Shown here: positions 39,169-52,866 of the stretch, piece by piece | Position numbering within the stretch: the stretch's first letter is position 1 | How the letters are laid out: each line of letters starts with the position of its first letter | DNA from: Warburgia ugandensis | Lineage: Eukaryota > Streptophyta > Magnoliopsida > Canellales > Canellaceae | Assembly: GCA_035236585.1 (NCBI GenBank) | Contig: CP141136.1 | Span: 52,469,136 to 52,533,135 of the forward strand | Direction: 5' to 3' | Length of the DNA stretch: 64,000 nucleotides | Position numbers and translations under genes: made by a program | Notes under the pieces: generated by a model | The model's database searches: none | The model's input: the letters and a program-made list of their open reading frames with translations, nothing else | Told to the model about the DNA's origin: nothing

Positions 39169-42100
39169 AATTGTATCATAATGCAAAATAATCTCAAGGA
39201 TTACCATGCTTGCAGTCTCAATCTGTATAGTGCGCCTGGATAACTGCTCAATACTCCATTGATACTAGGGTGAAAAATGCATATCCATGTTCGTACGGGG
39301 GGAACTATGGCTGTTACAGTGACGGCCTTCCCATAATTGCCCCACCCAATATTTTGCCTCTCTTTGGGCACGGTATCATCATTATAATCAGTTTTGGAGA
39401 GCGGATGGCCAAACCCTCCTAACTCTCCTAGCATTGGCATACCCAGGCATAAGCCTATCTTAAAACAAAATCACAAGCTTCCATGCTTGTATGAAAAATA
39501 ATATTTCATACTTACAGATTATGTGTTTGGTTATAATAGGATATGCCTATAACTTCTTTCCTTAAGATTTGGGGGTCCAACTTATGTAGTTCAAATATTT
39601 TCATTCTTCCTATTAAGTAATTTCATAATTATTTAATCAATCACTTTGTATTCATTTCAATATCATTTGTTGCCTTAAGTAATTTCATACTTAATCAATC
39701 ACTTTGTATTCATTCACGATTATTTGTTGATTTATAAACAATTCTAACACAATTAGAATCAATTTATAGTTATCAAGATTAGATCATGTGTAAAATACAT
39801 GTATCTTATATATTGAATATATTCTTAAGGTCCACCTACCTTTACTTTTAACAATCCATCTTCCCATTGATCTTGATCATCATATGCTTTATGTATTTGT
39901 CAAATCATATATATACAGTCATTCCTCAACTCATTTATACTTCCTAGTTGTTTTTTTGGTTATCCTTACATATGATGATTTGAATCTTTTTCCTTGGGTC
40001 ATATTGATCAATGGTCTAATTTATTGATCTACATTTGAATTTAATATTTATATTACTTCAAAACATACATACAATGTTATGATTCTTATTATTTTTTATC
40101 ATTCAAGATCTCCTTATGGATTTTATTTGATCTTTGATTATTTTAATTATCATTTTTATTAGGATTAGATAGTTTATTATCCTTTTATGTAATTTATGCA
40201 CTCCTAATTCTAAACAGCTCATCTTATTTTCAATTGACTAAGGTTTATCAAATAAAAGATGTTCACAGAGTGGTTAATTCAATCCTCATGTAAGGAGGCA
40301 TTTAGACCTCACAAACGTCGTCGGAAGGTGGGGGAAGAGCGAGGCTCTATTAAAGAACCCCCTTAACTACCATGTTTAGCATTTACTGGGGTGACCTTAG
40401 TTCAACTTTTTATAAAGGTTCTTATGAGTTTGTATACCTTAAGTTTCATTTCTACTTGATTTTAACTTATATCCATGACCATAAATAATGTCATTCATAG
40501 ATGTTTATTATTCTCCTAAATTGGGCTAAGAAAATGATATTTCTTATATTATCCTACTAACTACAGCCCTTATTATCATTAAGTCCATGTCCATGTCCAT
40601 ATTCATTATAAATGTTCATCAATATCTATTTTCATTTAATTACATTTTTCATGTAATTTACATAACATGAATATTAAAGCATAAATAAGTAAATCTAATA
40701 AACAATTAAAAGAACATTTACAATAGAATATAATAATTCACATGCTCATTTGAATATATCATATTTGTCTATTTTGATCCAATGATCATATTTTGATTTC
40801 TATTTATTTTTCATCGCATTAAAGGTTTAGATCTTGATCTTTCATTTTTATTCAGATCTATCACATTATCTTAATATGATATCATCACTAGATCATTGAT
40901 GCATCTCATCATATGATCTCATCTTTCTTAATCCAATCGATTAAGAAGATTTTAAGTCATTTTATCAAAATTAAGGGTATAGATATCGATTTATCCCAAA
41001 TTAGCCACATTAGGCCATTCATTTCTCATGATCTTATCATTAGATCATCATCCATACTGATTTATAATTTCTGATCAAGGAAATTATTATGTATTTTCAA
41101 GGATTTTGTTACTTTTAATGGTCAAGATCTTAAGATCTGTCAAATAAGTTACATCCAATCCATTTATTCAATTTTCACATTATTAGGTCACTAATGGATT
41201 AACATTCTAAGGTTTAATCATGTCAAATTTGACTGATCTTGGGAATTAGTACAACTTTTTATGATTTACAGAAAGTCACAGTGAATAAAACTTAAAATTT
41301 ATATTTTCATTAGATTCTACTCTTTACCAGAAATTCAGAGTTTCTTTTCGATCTTGATTTAGATTTAAAATGAGCTCTGAATTGCATTTTGAAGTTTCAG
41401 ATATGAATGAACGATTTAGATTTGATCTGAAATCCAAAATGAGACAAAATAGAGGTGGCGTGATTCACCGTAATAGGGAAGCGGCGCACGTCACCGTCCT
41501 CCGTTACTACGCACTCGATGCTCCACACTCGTGAGCACGCATGGAGGTGCACCCAAGTCAAGAGCGTTTAGCACGTCTCCCTGGGTGCGTCTCAGCATTT
41601 GATTGCATGGTTAGGTTGAGATAGTCTGATCTAGACGATCAGATCAACTTTTCCTCCGATCTCCCAAATCTGGACGGGCCATCCTCTGAGATTTCATACC
41701 CTGGGGTTTTTGGCAAGAATGCATCCAACGTCTTAAAAACTCCAACTAATCACATTTCACCACAGTTTTCATGCTAGTTCATTGGTACTGGATTCACCGG
41801 AGAAATTTTGCCAAAATTTTAGTATAATGATCTTCTTGCCATAAAAACTACCAGAAGAGATAAAGTGGAGGATGAGGAACCTACTTGAAGTGTCCAGAAT
41901 CGAAAAATAAAGCTGAAAAAGAGAGATCCACGCTGAAAAATATAAGGTCTATGGTCTTACTGTTTTTCAGTGATTTGACTGGTGAATACACATCCCATCA
42001 ATATGGAATCTTAGGGCTTTTATAGATCATGTCAGCTTGAACCCATCTAATGGTGGTAATTGAATTATAACAGCCAAATTTAGATGGCTACTTGAATTAG

Positions 42101-44949
42101 GGTTTCAAGGTGAAAACCTTATTCAATCAGGGACGACGAGTCCGTAAATGTGCTCGACGCTCTGTGAGGGAAAATTCCCTCTTGTGCATCCACAGACGTG
42201 CTCTGCGGCTATAAAGGTAAGAGAAGAAAGAAAAGAAAAATAAAAAGAAAGAAAGAAAGAAAAGGAAAGAGGGAGAAGGAGAGGAGGAAAGAGAGAGGAA
42301 GAGTGTGGAAGCTTAGAAATTTTGTGTGAATGTTAGGGGAGGTATTTATAGGCTTGTTTTTTAATTAATTTAATTTAATTTTAAATTATTTTTTCACTTT
42401 TCTTATTAAATTCAAAAGAGATTGATCATCATGTTTATTCTTCATCATTGATATTCCCTGAGCTGGCTGTCCACTAGCTCACTTAACTTTTGTGGACCCC
42501 ACACAAAAGTAAAATAACTATTTTACCTATATAGGCAAATGTAAATTCACAAAATTAAGAAAAATAGGGATTTTTCACCCAAGCTCAGATTTCAGCTTGC
42601 TTACAGTCATTCTGACCGGTTTCCTGAGTATGATTCTAAATATCTATATTTCAAAACTTGATTCTTTTTTATAAAAATTAATATTATATTAAATATAATA
42701 TTTCGCCTCCATTTTTGTAAAATTTTTAATTAATTCCAAATAATTCTAGAAAAATTGGGGTTTTCACACTAATGGTCCAACATTATCTAGTAATCGTGGT
42801 TGTTGCTCCCCTTGCTCAAGTTCCTCTGCCTCTTCTTTTTCTGGCATAATTTTTTAGTCAACCTATATGGGCGCAAAATTTGGTACTACATCTAGAGCAT
42901 TAGTCCCTTTTTAATTGACCTTTCTTTGTTCTTTGTAAAATTGATCTTCTTGAAGTATCATGTCCCTGCCTTAGATGATCCTTTTTCCTTCAAGGTCCTA
43001 CAATCTATATCCAAATCCTTTATTTTTGTATCCGATGAAGATACGAGGAATGGACTTAAGTCAAGTTTCTGTCTCATCTCCTTAGATACATGTGCGAAGG
43101 CATTGCAATCAAATACTCTCAGGTGCGAGTAGGATACTTTCTTGCTAAACCACTTATGTTTTAGGACTTCAAAGTCTAGTGGTGTTGACAATGATCTGTT
43201 AATCATATAACAAGCGATTCTTACAGCTTCGCCCTAGAATGGCTTCGATAGCTTAGCTATACTGAACATGCATCTTACTCTCTTTATAATGGTTTAGTTC
43301 ATTATTTCTTCTACTCTATTGTATTGTGGGTTGCGTGAGACAGTCTTCTCTTGTCTAATATCGAGCACCTGCAGTATGCTTTGAACTCCTTTGAGGTGTA
43401 TTCCCCTTCGTTGTTTGTTCGAAGACACTTCAACTTCTTTCTTGTTTGCCATTCCACTATCTCGTGGAATCTCTTGAAGTTTTTGAATACCTAGTTCTTA
43501 CTTTTTACAAAGTATACCCATACCCTCTTAGATGCATCATCTATAAATATTACAAAGTATTTATTTCCCCCTGTTGACTCTACTTCCATTGGACCACATG
43601 CATTCGAGTACACCAAACTCAACATTTCTTTTCTTCTATTGCTTGTGGAAGAGAAAGCAACTTTGTGTTGCTTGCGAAACAAATAATGGTTACAAGGGTT
43701 AAGAGTTATACTTTTGGTTATTTTGATGAGCTGCTTCTTTGTGAGTGTGTCCTTTTTCTCCTATGTGACCTTGTCTTTTGTGTCATAGATTTGGCGATGC
43801 CTCATCTTCCATTGTGTTAAGACTATCTCTGCATATCTTTGTGTGGGTTTTGTATATGGTACTACAGATATGCCCTCTTGCTATAATCATAGCACCTTTT
43901 AATAATTTTCAGGTGCTTTTGTGAAGTAGTTAGAGTAGCCTTACTAGTCTAGAGCTAGGACTGAGATTAAGTTTAACTTTAATTATGGATATGCCACACT
44001 TCCTTTAGCACTACTATGTAGCCAAGATTTGTTTTGATCTGCACATCATCGATCCCTACTATTTTTTATGAGCTATTATTCCCCATCTTCATAATGCCAC
44101 AATCTCCTTCCTTGTAGGTGGTGAAAATTTCTTGTGTGGAGTGGCGTGGTATGAAGTTGTTGGGTCTACCACCTACTCTGCTTCGCTATTCACCATGTGT
44201 AGGCATGATTCCTCTTCAACAGTGAGAACAGCTACGTCTTAAGCAATGGTAACAAGTGTTTCACCATTATCCTCCTTTGGCTTGTATTGTCCTATCTTCT
44301 TTTTCAATTTTTGACAATCCTTTTTCATGTGGCCTGAAATTCCGTAGTGGAAGCACTTGAATTGCCTCGTATGTTGACTCTTTGATTTGCCGCGAGTTTA
44401 CAATCTCCCTTTGTTTTTGTTATCAAGGACTGTGCCTGGTTTGTACCTGCTTCTTTTCTCCTAGCCTTTTCATTGAATAGGGCATCCTTGTCCATAACCA
44501 TAGTTAGTTTGCACTTTAGCGCTAAGTTACCGAGGGAGATTATCAAAGTCTCTCAACTTTCAAGAAGTGAACTCAGCAGTAATAGGGCATTCCCTTCATC
44601 CCTCAATTGTAGCGCAATTGATCCTAGTTAATTCGCCAAAATTGGAAATTCTTTGGTGTGCTCAGCTATGTTTGTACTGCTCATCAGTTTAAGATTCACA
44701 AGCCTTCTCATTAGCAAGGCTTTTGTTTGAGTAGTGTTAGCTTGATACATGTTCTCTCACTTTTTTCTGAGAATATATGCATTTACTTCCAAGGCTACAT
44801 GGTGAAAAACACTATGGTCGATTCACTATCTGATTTGACTAATAGCTTTCTTGTTCATTTTATCCATTCTTTTTTAGAAATTTCCTTAGGTCTTATTCCC
44901 CAATTATCTAGCAAGTCATGAAAATCCTTACAGTATAAGAGATCTTTCA

Positions 44950-46436
44950 TCTTGGGTCTTCATAGGGTATAATTAGTGGCGTTAAGTTCTATCATAGCTC
45001 CCACCACAACAATTTTTGAACGAGAGTCTTCCATGAATTTTAGTGCTTGGTTTTATCTTTTTTAAGTCAAATCGTAAGAAATGGAATGCATGGTTAAGTC
45101 CAGAATAGTAAAAAACCTTACGGGGGTGTCTTTGTCAAATATGAGGGGTGTCCAAAATTTTGAGTAGAGGGGGTGTCCAATGTAAATTTGTAGGGTACTA
45201 TTTCAAATCATTAGGGGGTGTCTTTATCAAAATACCGTGTTTGTTAATTTAAGACCCTAGGGGCTGTTAATATCAAAATCGAGAGCCATAATTTATGCAC
45301 TTGGTGTAAATAGAAAGGGTTAAAAACATAACCTTTTAGGACGTATTTTCCTCCCCTCTCGGCTATGGCAATGCATCTTCTTTGAACGCAGATAAGTGCG
45401 GCGACGAACTGCGGCAATCGGCGATGGACTGTGGCAATTGGTGACTGTATGGACAACCAAAGATGGACTGCGGCATACGGCGACGGAGTATGGCAAATAA
45501 GTTCTTTTTTCTCTCCTTCCCTCTCTCTCTCTCTCTCTTCTTCTTCTTCTTCCCTGATGGCTGACGATGCTGGTTGCTACTTCAGCATTGTCGGCTGTTC
45601 TTCAGATCAGTGATTCCCCCCTTTTTCGATTAGTGGTTTCCAACGATTTTCACTGACCGATTGAAACCCTATTCTCCTTTCCTCTTTTTTTCTTCCCTGA
45701 CAGCCGACGATGTTGGCTGTTACTTTCCTTTCATTGGTCTGCTGTCGTTCGTCGTCAACTTTGTTCCTTTTCTGAGGGGTCGCCAGTTTCTGTCCTTTAG
45801 ATTGGTGCTTTTGGTTTTTTTTTTTTTTTTTTTTCGATTCGGTCGTTTCAGTTGGTTTTCACCGGGCGACCAAAACCATATTCCCTCTTTTTTTCATTTA
45901 CTATGCCAGCAGTCATCGTCGATTTTCTCTGACCGGTGATGATTGCCAGCTCCCCAGTTCCCCTCTTCTTCTTACTCTTTTTGCGTGTGCGTGTGCGTAT
46001 TCTCCAGGGAAAAATCTTTACCAAAAAAGCCTTATGGTCGGTTTGGTCTGGTCGACAAGATTTGATTGGTCTGGGCTGGCCTGCATGGTCGTCCTCGGCC
46101 GATCTGGACTTGTTTGACCAGATTTGGGCTTATCTGCTCTAGGCCTCCCCTTGGCCTGGGTTGGATCAGGACTGGGCCACTCCTCAGCCTGGGTCTGAAC
46201 TGGGTTAGGCCGCACCTCGGCCTAGGCTGGATCAGAACTGGTCAGCTCCTCGGCCTGGATCTGAACTTGGCTGGGCTGCACCACGGCCTGGGCTGGATCA
46301 GAACTGGGCCTCTCCTCAATGAGCAGACCCAGAACCAAGCCTGCAGTCGAACTGTATTTAGGAGAGAGGGGGAAGCCTAGAGCAGAACTGATTTCTGATC
46401 TTTGGCTTCTCATTCTGGCATTTCTCCAGCAAACCT
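44950..46436 (-). repeat. Long, repeat-rich 5' leader of copia F
   Basis: Between the primer-binding-like site and gag of F lies about 1.4 kb unlike the rest of the element. It contains a 33-36-bp minisatellite at 46135-46325 (units like CTCGGCCTGGATCTGAACT), a two-copy duplication at about 45540-45920 built on CTTCCCTGATGGCTGACGAT, CT-rich and CTT runs, and three GGGGTGTC-starting units at 45124-45230. It could be a family-specific leader or host DNA picked up by the element. Confidence 0.5.
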
Positions 46437-46975
46437 CCGGTTCTGATGCCACTGTTAAGATAATAGAGTCAAAATAAAAACATGATAGTGGTTTATATAA
46501 ATTGCATCTTTATTATACCTATGAGTATAGTTTTCAACAATGAGTGATAATATTGGCGTAAAGTGAATTGTCATTAATAAGGGCCCTTTATATTATGACA
46601 TGGGAGATAGTAACATATTTACAAAGGAAATATCAAGAGGCTAGTCTTTGGAGTCATAATATTCTAGACCCTTTTTTTTATTGTTGAACTTTGTATGGAC
46701 ACACACACACACAAGTAGAGAGAGATTTTATGTCTTTGTTGATGACCATAAGCGATATATGTGTCTCTACCTTTTATTTGGTGACATGAAGGCATTAAGT
46801 GAGTTTAAAATGTGTAAGGTAGAAGTAGATAAACAATTAGAAAACATGTTGGCAGTAAGAATCAAATTAGGGTTAATATTTATTGAGTATTGGTGGCAAG
46901 AATCAAATTAGGATTAATTGATTGTAAATATAGAAAGTCTATATTTAGGATTTACTTAATAATTGATTGTAAATA

Positions 46976-47158
46976 GAAGGGGAGCCTTGGCGCAATGGTA
47001 AAAGTTGTCGTCGTGTGACCTTAAGGTCACAGGTTCAAGGCGTGGAAACAACCTCTTGTAAATGCAAGGTAAGGCTGTGTACTTTAGGCCCTTGTGGTCC
47101 GCCCCTTCCCCAGACCTGCATAGGTGGGAGCTTTGTGCCTTGGGGCTGCCCTTTTTTG
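46976..47158 (+). mobile_element. Au SINE inside the 5' LTR of copia G
   Basis: A second full-length Au copy, starting near GGGGAGCCTTGGCGCAATGG, with a well preserved B box (AGGTTCAAGGC), GGTAAGGCTGTGTAC, CCCTTGTGGTCCGCCCC, TTCCCCAGACCTGCATA and a CTGCCCTTTTTT tail. Perfect 14-bp target duplications ATTGATTGTAAATA lie at 46962-46975 and 47159-47172. The 3' LTR of G has no SINE at the equivalent place, so the SINE arrived after G had integrated. Confidence 0.95.
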
Positions 47159-47180
47159 ATTGATTGTAAATACAAAAAGT

Positions 47181-47405
47181 TTCTGTTTAGGAGTTACCTA
47201 AAATTAAGGAGCAGAATTAGTGCATAGGCTGATTTATGTTCCATGTATAGAATGGATGTCCAGTTTGTATAATGAGGGTTCTACCCTAAAATTTCTGTTT
47301 AGGAGTTACCTAAAATTAAGGAGCAGAATTAGTGCATAGGCCGATTTATGTTCCATGTATAGAATGGATGTCCAGTTTGTATAACGAGGGTTCTACCCTA
47401 AAATC
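47181..47405 (+). repeat. 110-bp tandem duplication in the 5' LTR of G
   Basis: Two nearly identical units run from TTCTGTTTAGGAGTTACCTA to GGGTTCTACCCTAAAAT, at about 47179-47291 and 47295-47405, with only a few differences. The 3' LTR at 62493 has one such unit but carries a different internal duplication (GAATCAAAT and GATTGATTGATT blocks). The two LTRs have therefore rearranged separately since insertion. Confidence 0.85.
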
Positions 47406-48462
47406 GAACACAATTTTTTCACAATCAATTGTTTCAACTTGGTGTCAAAGCAGGTTTTGTCCTGCAACCTAAAACCTAGCTGCCACTCCTCTCAAGAACT
47501 AAAAAGAAAAGAAAAAATTCCCCACCAACATCCCAATGGCCGAAGACTATAAGACATCTATTGGAGGTATTCTACCTTTCAATGAAACCCTAGATCAATG
47601 TAATATCCCCATGGTATTCGAAAAAATGAACTCCACCAATTATGTGAGTTGGGCATGGTTAGTCAAAGTAACCATCAAAGGAAGGAGCAAGCTGGGGTAT
47701 CTTGATGGAACAAAGGAGAAACCCAAAGGAGATATGCAAGCCTTGATCAAATGCGAAGAGAAGAACTCTCAAGTGATGGCATGGCTAAATTAGACAATGT
47801 AGTCAAATATAGGGAAGAATTATCTGTTCATTGAGGATGCCAATGATCTTTGGAGCAGTGAAGGAAGTTTTATCTACAGGAAGCAATGATGGCTCTATGT
47901 ATGAGCTTGAGAATCAAATCTGGGAATTCCATCAAGGAGAAGTAGATGTCAACACATATTATGGCACACTAAAAGGACTTTTACAAGAACTTGATTATTA
48001 CCAAAGCTTGGAACTGGATGGTGTTCATGTCCCTTGAAGGTTACTCAATTGATGGAAAAGGGTAGGACATAAATTCCTAGCTGATCTTCACTTTGAGTTT
48101 GATCATATTTACTCCATGGTGATTAGGTGAACACCTTTTCCAACACATGCTGAGGCATTTTCTGCTGTGAGAAATGAGTAGATGAGGAGAAAAGCCATGC
48201 CAAAGGAGAGGAATATGGAGACTTTGAGAATGACAACAAGGACGGACTGGAAAAATTTAGATAAGAAGAAGAGGGATTCCAAAGATGACCTTTGGTGTGA
48301 CCATTGTGATAAGCCAAGGCATGATCAAGCTCCTTGTTGGGTTCTTCATGGTAGAAATGAGTCAAAGAATAAAGGCAAACAAGTGGCTGCACATGTAGCA
48401 GAAACAATCACACAAAAGGATGAGCCTGGGATTGCTTTTACCAACAACAAATGACAGAATTG

Positions 48463-50019
48463 CTATAAATCTAAATAACACTGGATATTATAGATATGAA
48501 CGTAGGATTAGAATGCTTGAAGTAAAAGAGGCCTTGAGAAAGATGAAATCAGGAAAGGCCATGGGGCCTGATGGTATACCAATAGAGGTTTGGTAGCATA
48601 TGGGAGATATTGGGGTAGTTTGGTTGACCAAGTTGTTTAACAAGATTATAAAATCAAAGAAAATGCCTGATGAGTGGAGGAAAAGCTCTATTGTACCAAT
48701 CTATAAGAATAAAGGAGACATTTAGAACTGCACTAATTATCGAGGGATCAAACTTAGGAGCCACACCATGAAACTTTTTGAAAGAATGATTGAGAAGAGG
48801 CTACGACATGAAACAAGTGTATCAGAGAATCAGTTTGGTTTCATGCCTGGGAGGTCTACCATGGAAGCTATTTTCTTACTAAGACAATTAGTAGAGAAAT
48901 ATAGGGAGAGGAGAAAAGACCTACACATGGTCTTTATTGACTTAGAGAAAGCTTATGATAGAGTCCCTAGAGAGTTAATATGGAGGGTGTTGGGTGTTAA
49001 AGGGGTTTCTCAGGGGTATATAGACATAATTAAAGATATGTATGAGGGAGCAAGAATAAATGTTAAGACCACTAGTGGCGTGGTGGTGATTTTTACATCC
49101 TTTGTCGGATTGCACTAAGGATCGGCATTGAGTCCATACCTTTTCACATTAGTTATGGATGAGTTAACAAAACATTTGCATGAGGAGATTCCCTGGTGCA
49201 TGCTATTTGCAGACGATATAGTCCTACTTGATGAGATAAGGGAGGGTGTCAACATAAAGCTAGAGCTATGGAGAGAAGCATTAGAATCAAAAGGATTTAA
49301 AATTAGCCAAACTAAGACAAAATATATGGAATGTAATTTTAACAAGGAGAGTAGGAGTGGAGCACAAGTCAAGATTGATAACCAAGAGGTCCCCATGAGA
49401 GACCACTTCCGATACTTAGGATCATTGATCCATGAGAGTGGAGAGATTGAGAGGGAGGTTACCCAGAGAATCCAAGCAGGTTGGAACAAATGGAGATGTG
49501 CATCGGGTGTTTTATGTGATCGGCGGGTGCCGCTCAAACTAAAGGAAAAATTCTATAGGATGGCTATAAGGCCGGCCATGCTCTATGGATCAGAGTGTTG
49601 GGCAGTTAAGGAACATCATACTCATAGGCTGAGTGTTGCAGAAATGAGGATGTTGAGATGGATGAGTGGTAAGACAAGAAAGGATAGAATTAGAAATGAA
49701 AATATTAGAAGAAATTTAGGGATAGCACCAATAGGTAACAAGATGAGGGAGATTAGACTTAGATTGTTTGGACATGTTCAAAGGAGGCCAACAACGGCAC
49801 CAGTTAGAAGGAGTGAGGCAATACAAGTTGAAGGTTCTAAAAGGGCAAGGGGAAGGGGAAGGCCTAAAAGAACGTGGATAGAAGTGGTGAGGAAAGATTT
49901 AAAAACTTTGGGACTAAATGAAGCCATGGTATGTAATAGAGTGGAATGGAGGAATAAGATTCATGTGGCTGACCCCTAATTGGGATAAGGTCTTGATAAT
50001 GATGATGATGATGATGATG
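48463..50019 (+). mobile_element. LINE-2: 5'-truncated RTE LINE in copia G
   Basis: It starts abruptly at CTATAAATCTAAATAACACT, a point inside the pol region of LINE-1, and runs to the 3' end. Reverse transcriptase blocks are readable in 48768-49118 (MKLFERMIEKRL, FMPGRST, FIDLEKAYDRVP) and 49128-49979 (SPYLFTLVMDEL, MLFADDIVLLDE with the catalytic ADD), then the C-terminal part ending HVADP. One in-frame stop lies between these two frames at about 49117-49119. The tail is TGATAATGATGATG repeats at 49994-50019. It is much better preserved than LINE-1 and is the younger copy. Confidence 0.9.
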
Positions 50020-52797
50020 TTGGATCTTCATACAAGAGTTCTTGCTCCAAAAACTGATAGTAAAGTAAAACATGCTCTTTCTGTTTTTGCAAGTGCTAAT
50101 AATTCAGAATGGATTGTAGATTCTAGTGCCTATGACCATATGACAGGGAATAATACCTTGTTTTGCACATATTCTCCATGTCCTAGTGATTAGAAAGTGA
50201 ATATAGCTAATCGAAAAAAAGTTGTAGTGGCCAGACAAGCAGCAGTTATGATTTCTAATGCCTTGTATTTGAAGGTTGTGTTACATGTCCGTCAACTTTC
50301 TGTTAATTTAATCTTAACACATAAATTAAGTAGGCAATTAAAATGTTTAGTGTGTTTTTCCGAGGATGATTGTTTTCTTTAAGATCCAACCTCAATGCAG
50401 AAGAGTGGTCTTGCTGAAGAAGAAAATGGATTGTACTTAGTAAAGAAGAATAAGGAGAAACAGTGGCTGTCCTCTAATTTTCATGGAATAAAGCAAGAAG
50501 GTGATCCTTCAGATATGTGGCTTTGGCATAGACGTCTTGGTCACCCATCCTTTGAAGTACTTGGAAAAGTTTTTCCTAGCTTAGTAAGTTCCTCTGAGGT
50601 AACAAAATCCATTGCGACATTTGTGAGATTGGTAAACATCACCGTCTTTCTTATCCTTCAAGTGAAAATAAAACTACTCTTCCTTTTTCCATTATCCATT
50701 CTGATGTTTGGGGGCCATGTCATAGTACTAGTCTTTTTGGTCATCGGTGGTTTGTGACTTTTATTGATGAACATACTAGACACATGTGGGTATATCTGAT
50801 GTGTGACAAATCTGAGGTGTTTTCGTTGTTTGTTACATTTTACAACATGTTTTCTAACCTCTTTGACATAGAAAATCAGAATATTACAAAGTGACCAAGG
50901 TAGAGAATATGTCAATACGACTTCAAGAAATTCTTTACCGAAAAAGGCATTGTTCACTATGTCTTGTGTTCACACTTCTCCACAAAATGGACTTGCTGAA
51001 AGAAAAAATGATGATCATCTTAATGTGACTCACAGCTTATTGTTTGCACATAATGTTCCTAAGCATTTTTGGAGCGGTTGCTCTCCTCACAGCTATTTAT
51101 TTAATACATTGGTTGCTATCTAAGGTTTTGAACTTTCAATCACCACATGAAAAATTGATTTCCTTGTTTTCTTCTATTCGTTTTTTCTCTAATCTACCTC
51201 TAAGGGCGTTTGGATGTGTGGCTTTTGTTCATAATGTCTCTACAAGTTTGGGTAAACTTGATCCACAGGCTACCAAATGTGTGTTCTTGGGTTATTCTAT
51301 GTCTCATTAAGGCTAAAAATGTTATTGCCCTTCTTCCCACAAGCTTTTTATCGGCCAGGATGTTTCTTTTCATGAGAATGTTCCCTTCTATGCCACAGCT
51401 GGCTAGCAGGAGGAGCAAATTAGTATTCTGCCCAAGAATATAGAGGCTGACCAGATGTGGTTTTCTAGTTTGAGTTTGGATCTGTTGCTATAATCCAACA
51501 GTTTCAGAATATGCTCAAATAGTTGAGGAACTTAATAAACCAAAGGGAGATACACCTAAAAGTATAGAGACAGGAACAGCTAAGAATGTGAACTCAGGAG
51601 GGGGTGTTTTTGCTGATTCTAAGGAAGATTCTCAGGTTAGTTCAGCTGATTTTGAACACAATTATATCACCTATTAGAGGAAGCTAAAGAATGGTGATCC
51701 AACAATTGCACAAGTTGAACAGGAGATGGCACAATCTGTTTCTTCTTCAACAATACTACCTAATGCATTTTTGGAAATGATCCCTGAAGGTAATAATCTA
51801 AACTTAGATTTAGATGCTGATATTTACTTGCCTATTGCAGTAAGAAAGGGTGTACTTTCTATACTAAGCATCCAATCTCCTAGTATGTGTCATATGAGAA
51901 GCTTGAACCATCTCTCCAAGCATTCGTTATAAGTTTGGATAGTATATCCATTCCACAAGATATCCATGACGCTTTACAGCATGAACAATGGAGAAGAGCT
52001 GTGAGGAGTTGGAGGCTTTAGAAAAGAATTGAAAAGTTTGTATACTACCAAGAGGAAAGAAATTGTTGGGTGTCGTTGGGTGCTTACTGTTAAGTATAGA
52101 GTAGATGGAGTAATACAGTAAGAATTCTGGCCTTGATTATTTTGAAACTTTCTCTCCAATGGCAAAAATTAATACAGTAAGAATTCTGTTATCGCTTGCT
52201 GCAAATCTTGATTGGGAGCTACACTTGTATTATGTGGAGAATGCTTTGTTACATGGGGAGTTAGAGGAAGAAGTATATATGGACATTCCACCTATAACAT
52301 CCTTAATTTTTAAATATGAATTTAAGTAAAATTTTGACTATATTTAATTAGGATAAAAAGAGAATATTGAACTTTTAAAATTTAGATTTTTAGAAAATAA
52401 AATTCTATAGATATCAAATCAAGTTTTTAGACCTCCATAATTGGATTGTACTCGAAAAGATGATTTCAGCGATATTAAGTTTGTTGAAATGAAAGTTCGA
52501 ATGAATAAGTTGTGATTTTTCTCATGATGGGTAATTTAGTATTTTCACTAGTGGGACTCACTTGTAGAAATTTGGGTCCGATAGTAACGAGACATAGGAA
52601 AACCATCATGACTAGCAACCATATCTTTTTTACTAAAATTACGATATTTATAATAATGAAAGAACATCATAATTACATATATAAAATTTAATAAAAGAAT
52701 ATAATTAAAATAGTTAAGGGAGGGGCCAGAATTGATACTGGCACCCTCCCCACTTAAGTGAACCGAAGAACAGATTGTTAGGCTTGTTCCTAAGCCC

Positions 52798-52800
<3 letters not shown>

Positions 52801-52863
<63 letters not shown>
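52801..52863. repeat. (GA)n microsatellite in element E
   Basis: A 63-bp pure GA tract followed by GAGGCCTTGC. Open frames across it are Arg-Glu or Leu-Ser runs and not genes. Confidence 0.97.

Positions 52864-52866
<3 letters not shown>

Larger units (their letters stand above)
29174..42768 (-). mobile_element. LTR-type element C (large, no recognised proteins), split by insertions
   Basis: It is inserted in copia F with a 5-bp target duplication CTAAT at 29169-29173 and 42769-42773. On the minus strand it starts TGTGAAAACCCCAATTTTTC and ends near CCCAGGTCATCATA. After removing the LINE (about 29574-35500) and element B, about 4.8 kb belongs to C itself: 29174-29573, 35501-35728 and 38566-42768. 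It contains no gag or pol, and its make-up resembles A, B and E, so it looks like one very long solo LTR. It has a 27-bp minisatellite at 39049-39168. Confidence 0.7.
27182..46480 (-). mobile_element. Copia F: Ty1-copia fossil on the minus strand
   Basis: It lies inside H. From right to left it shows an LTR edge TGTTAAGATAATAGAGTC at 46453, a primer-binding-like GTGGCATCAGAACC (complement) next to it, a long leader, gag with a CCHC knuckle near 44320-44370, protease and GAG-pre-integrase, integrase (about 43000-43680), then the insertion C, then reverse transcriptase and RNase H remnants (about 27700-29170). The other LTR starts at 27182 with TGTTAAGATAATATAGTC. The two LTRs match clearly only over their first 26 bases, so the right border is uncertain. 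The element is broken in many places. Confidence 0.75.

Noticed and set aside
42125-42190. CGACGAGTCCGT stretch resembling part of a hammerhead ribozyme
   Set aside because: The catalytic CTGATGA and GAAA core elements are not in the right places and the stems do not pair well.
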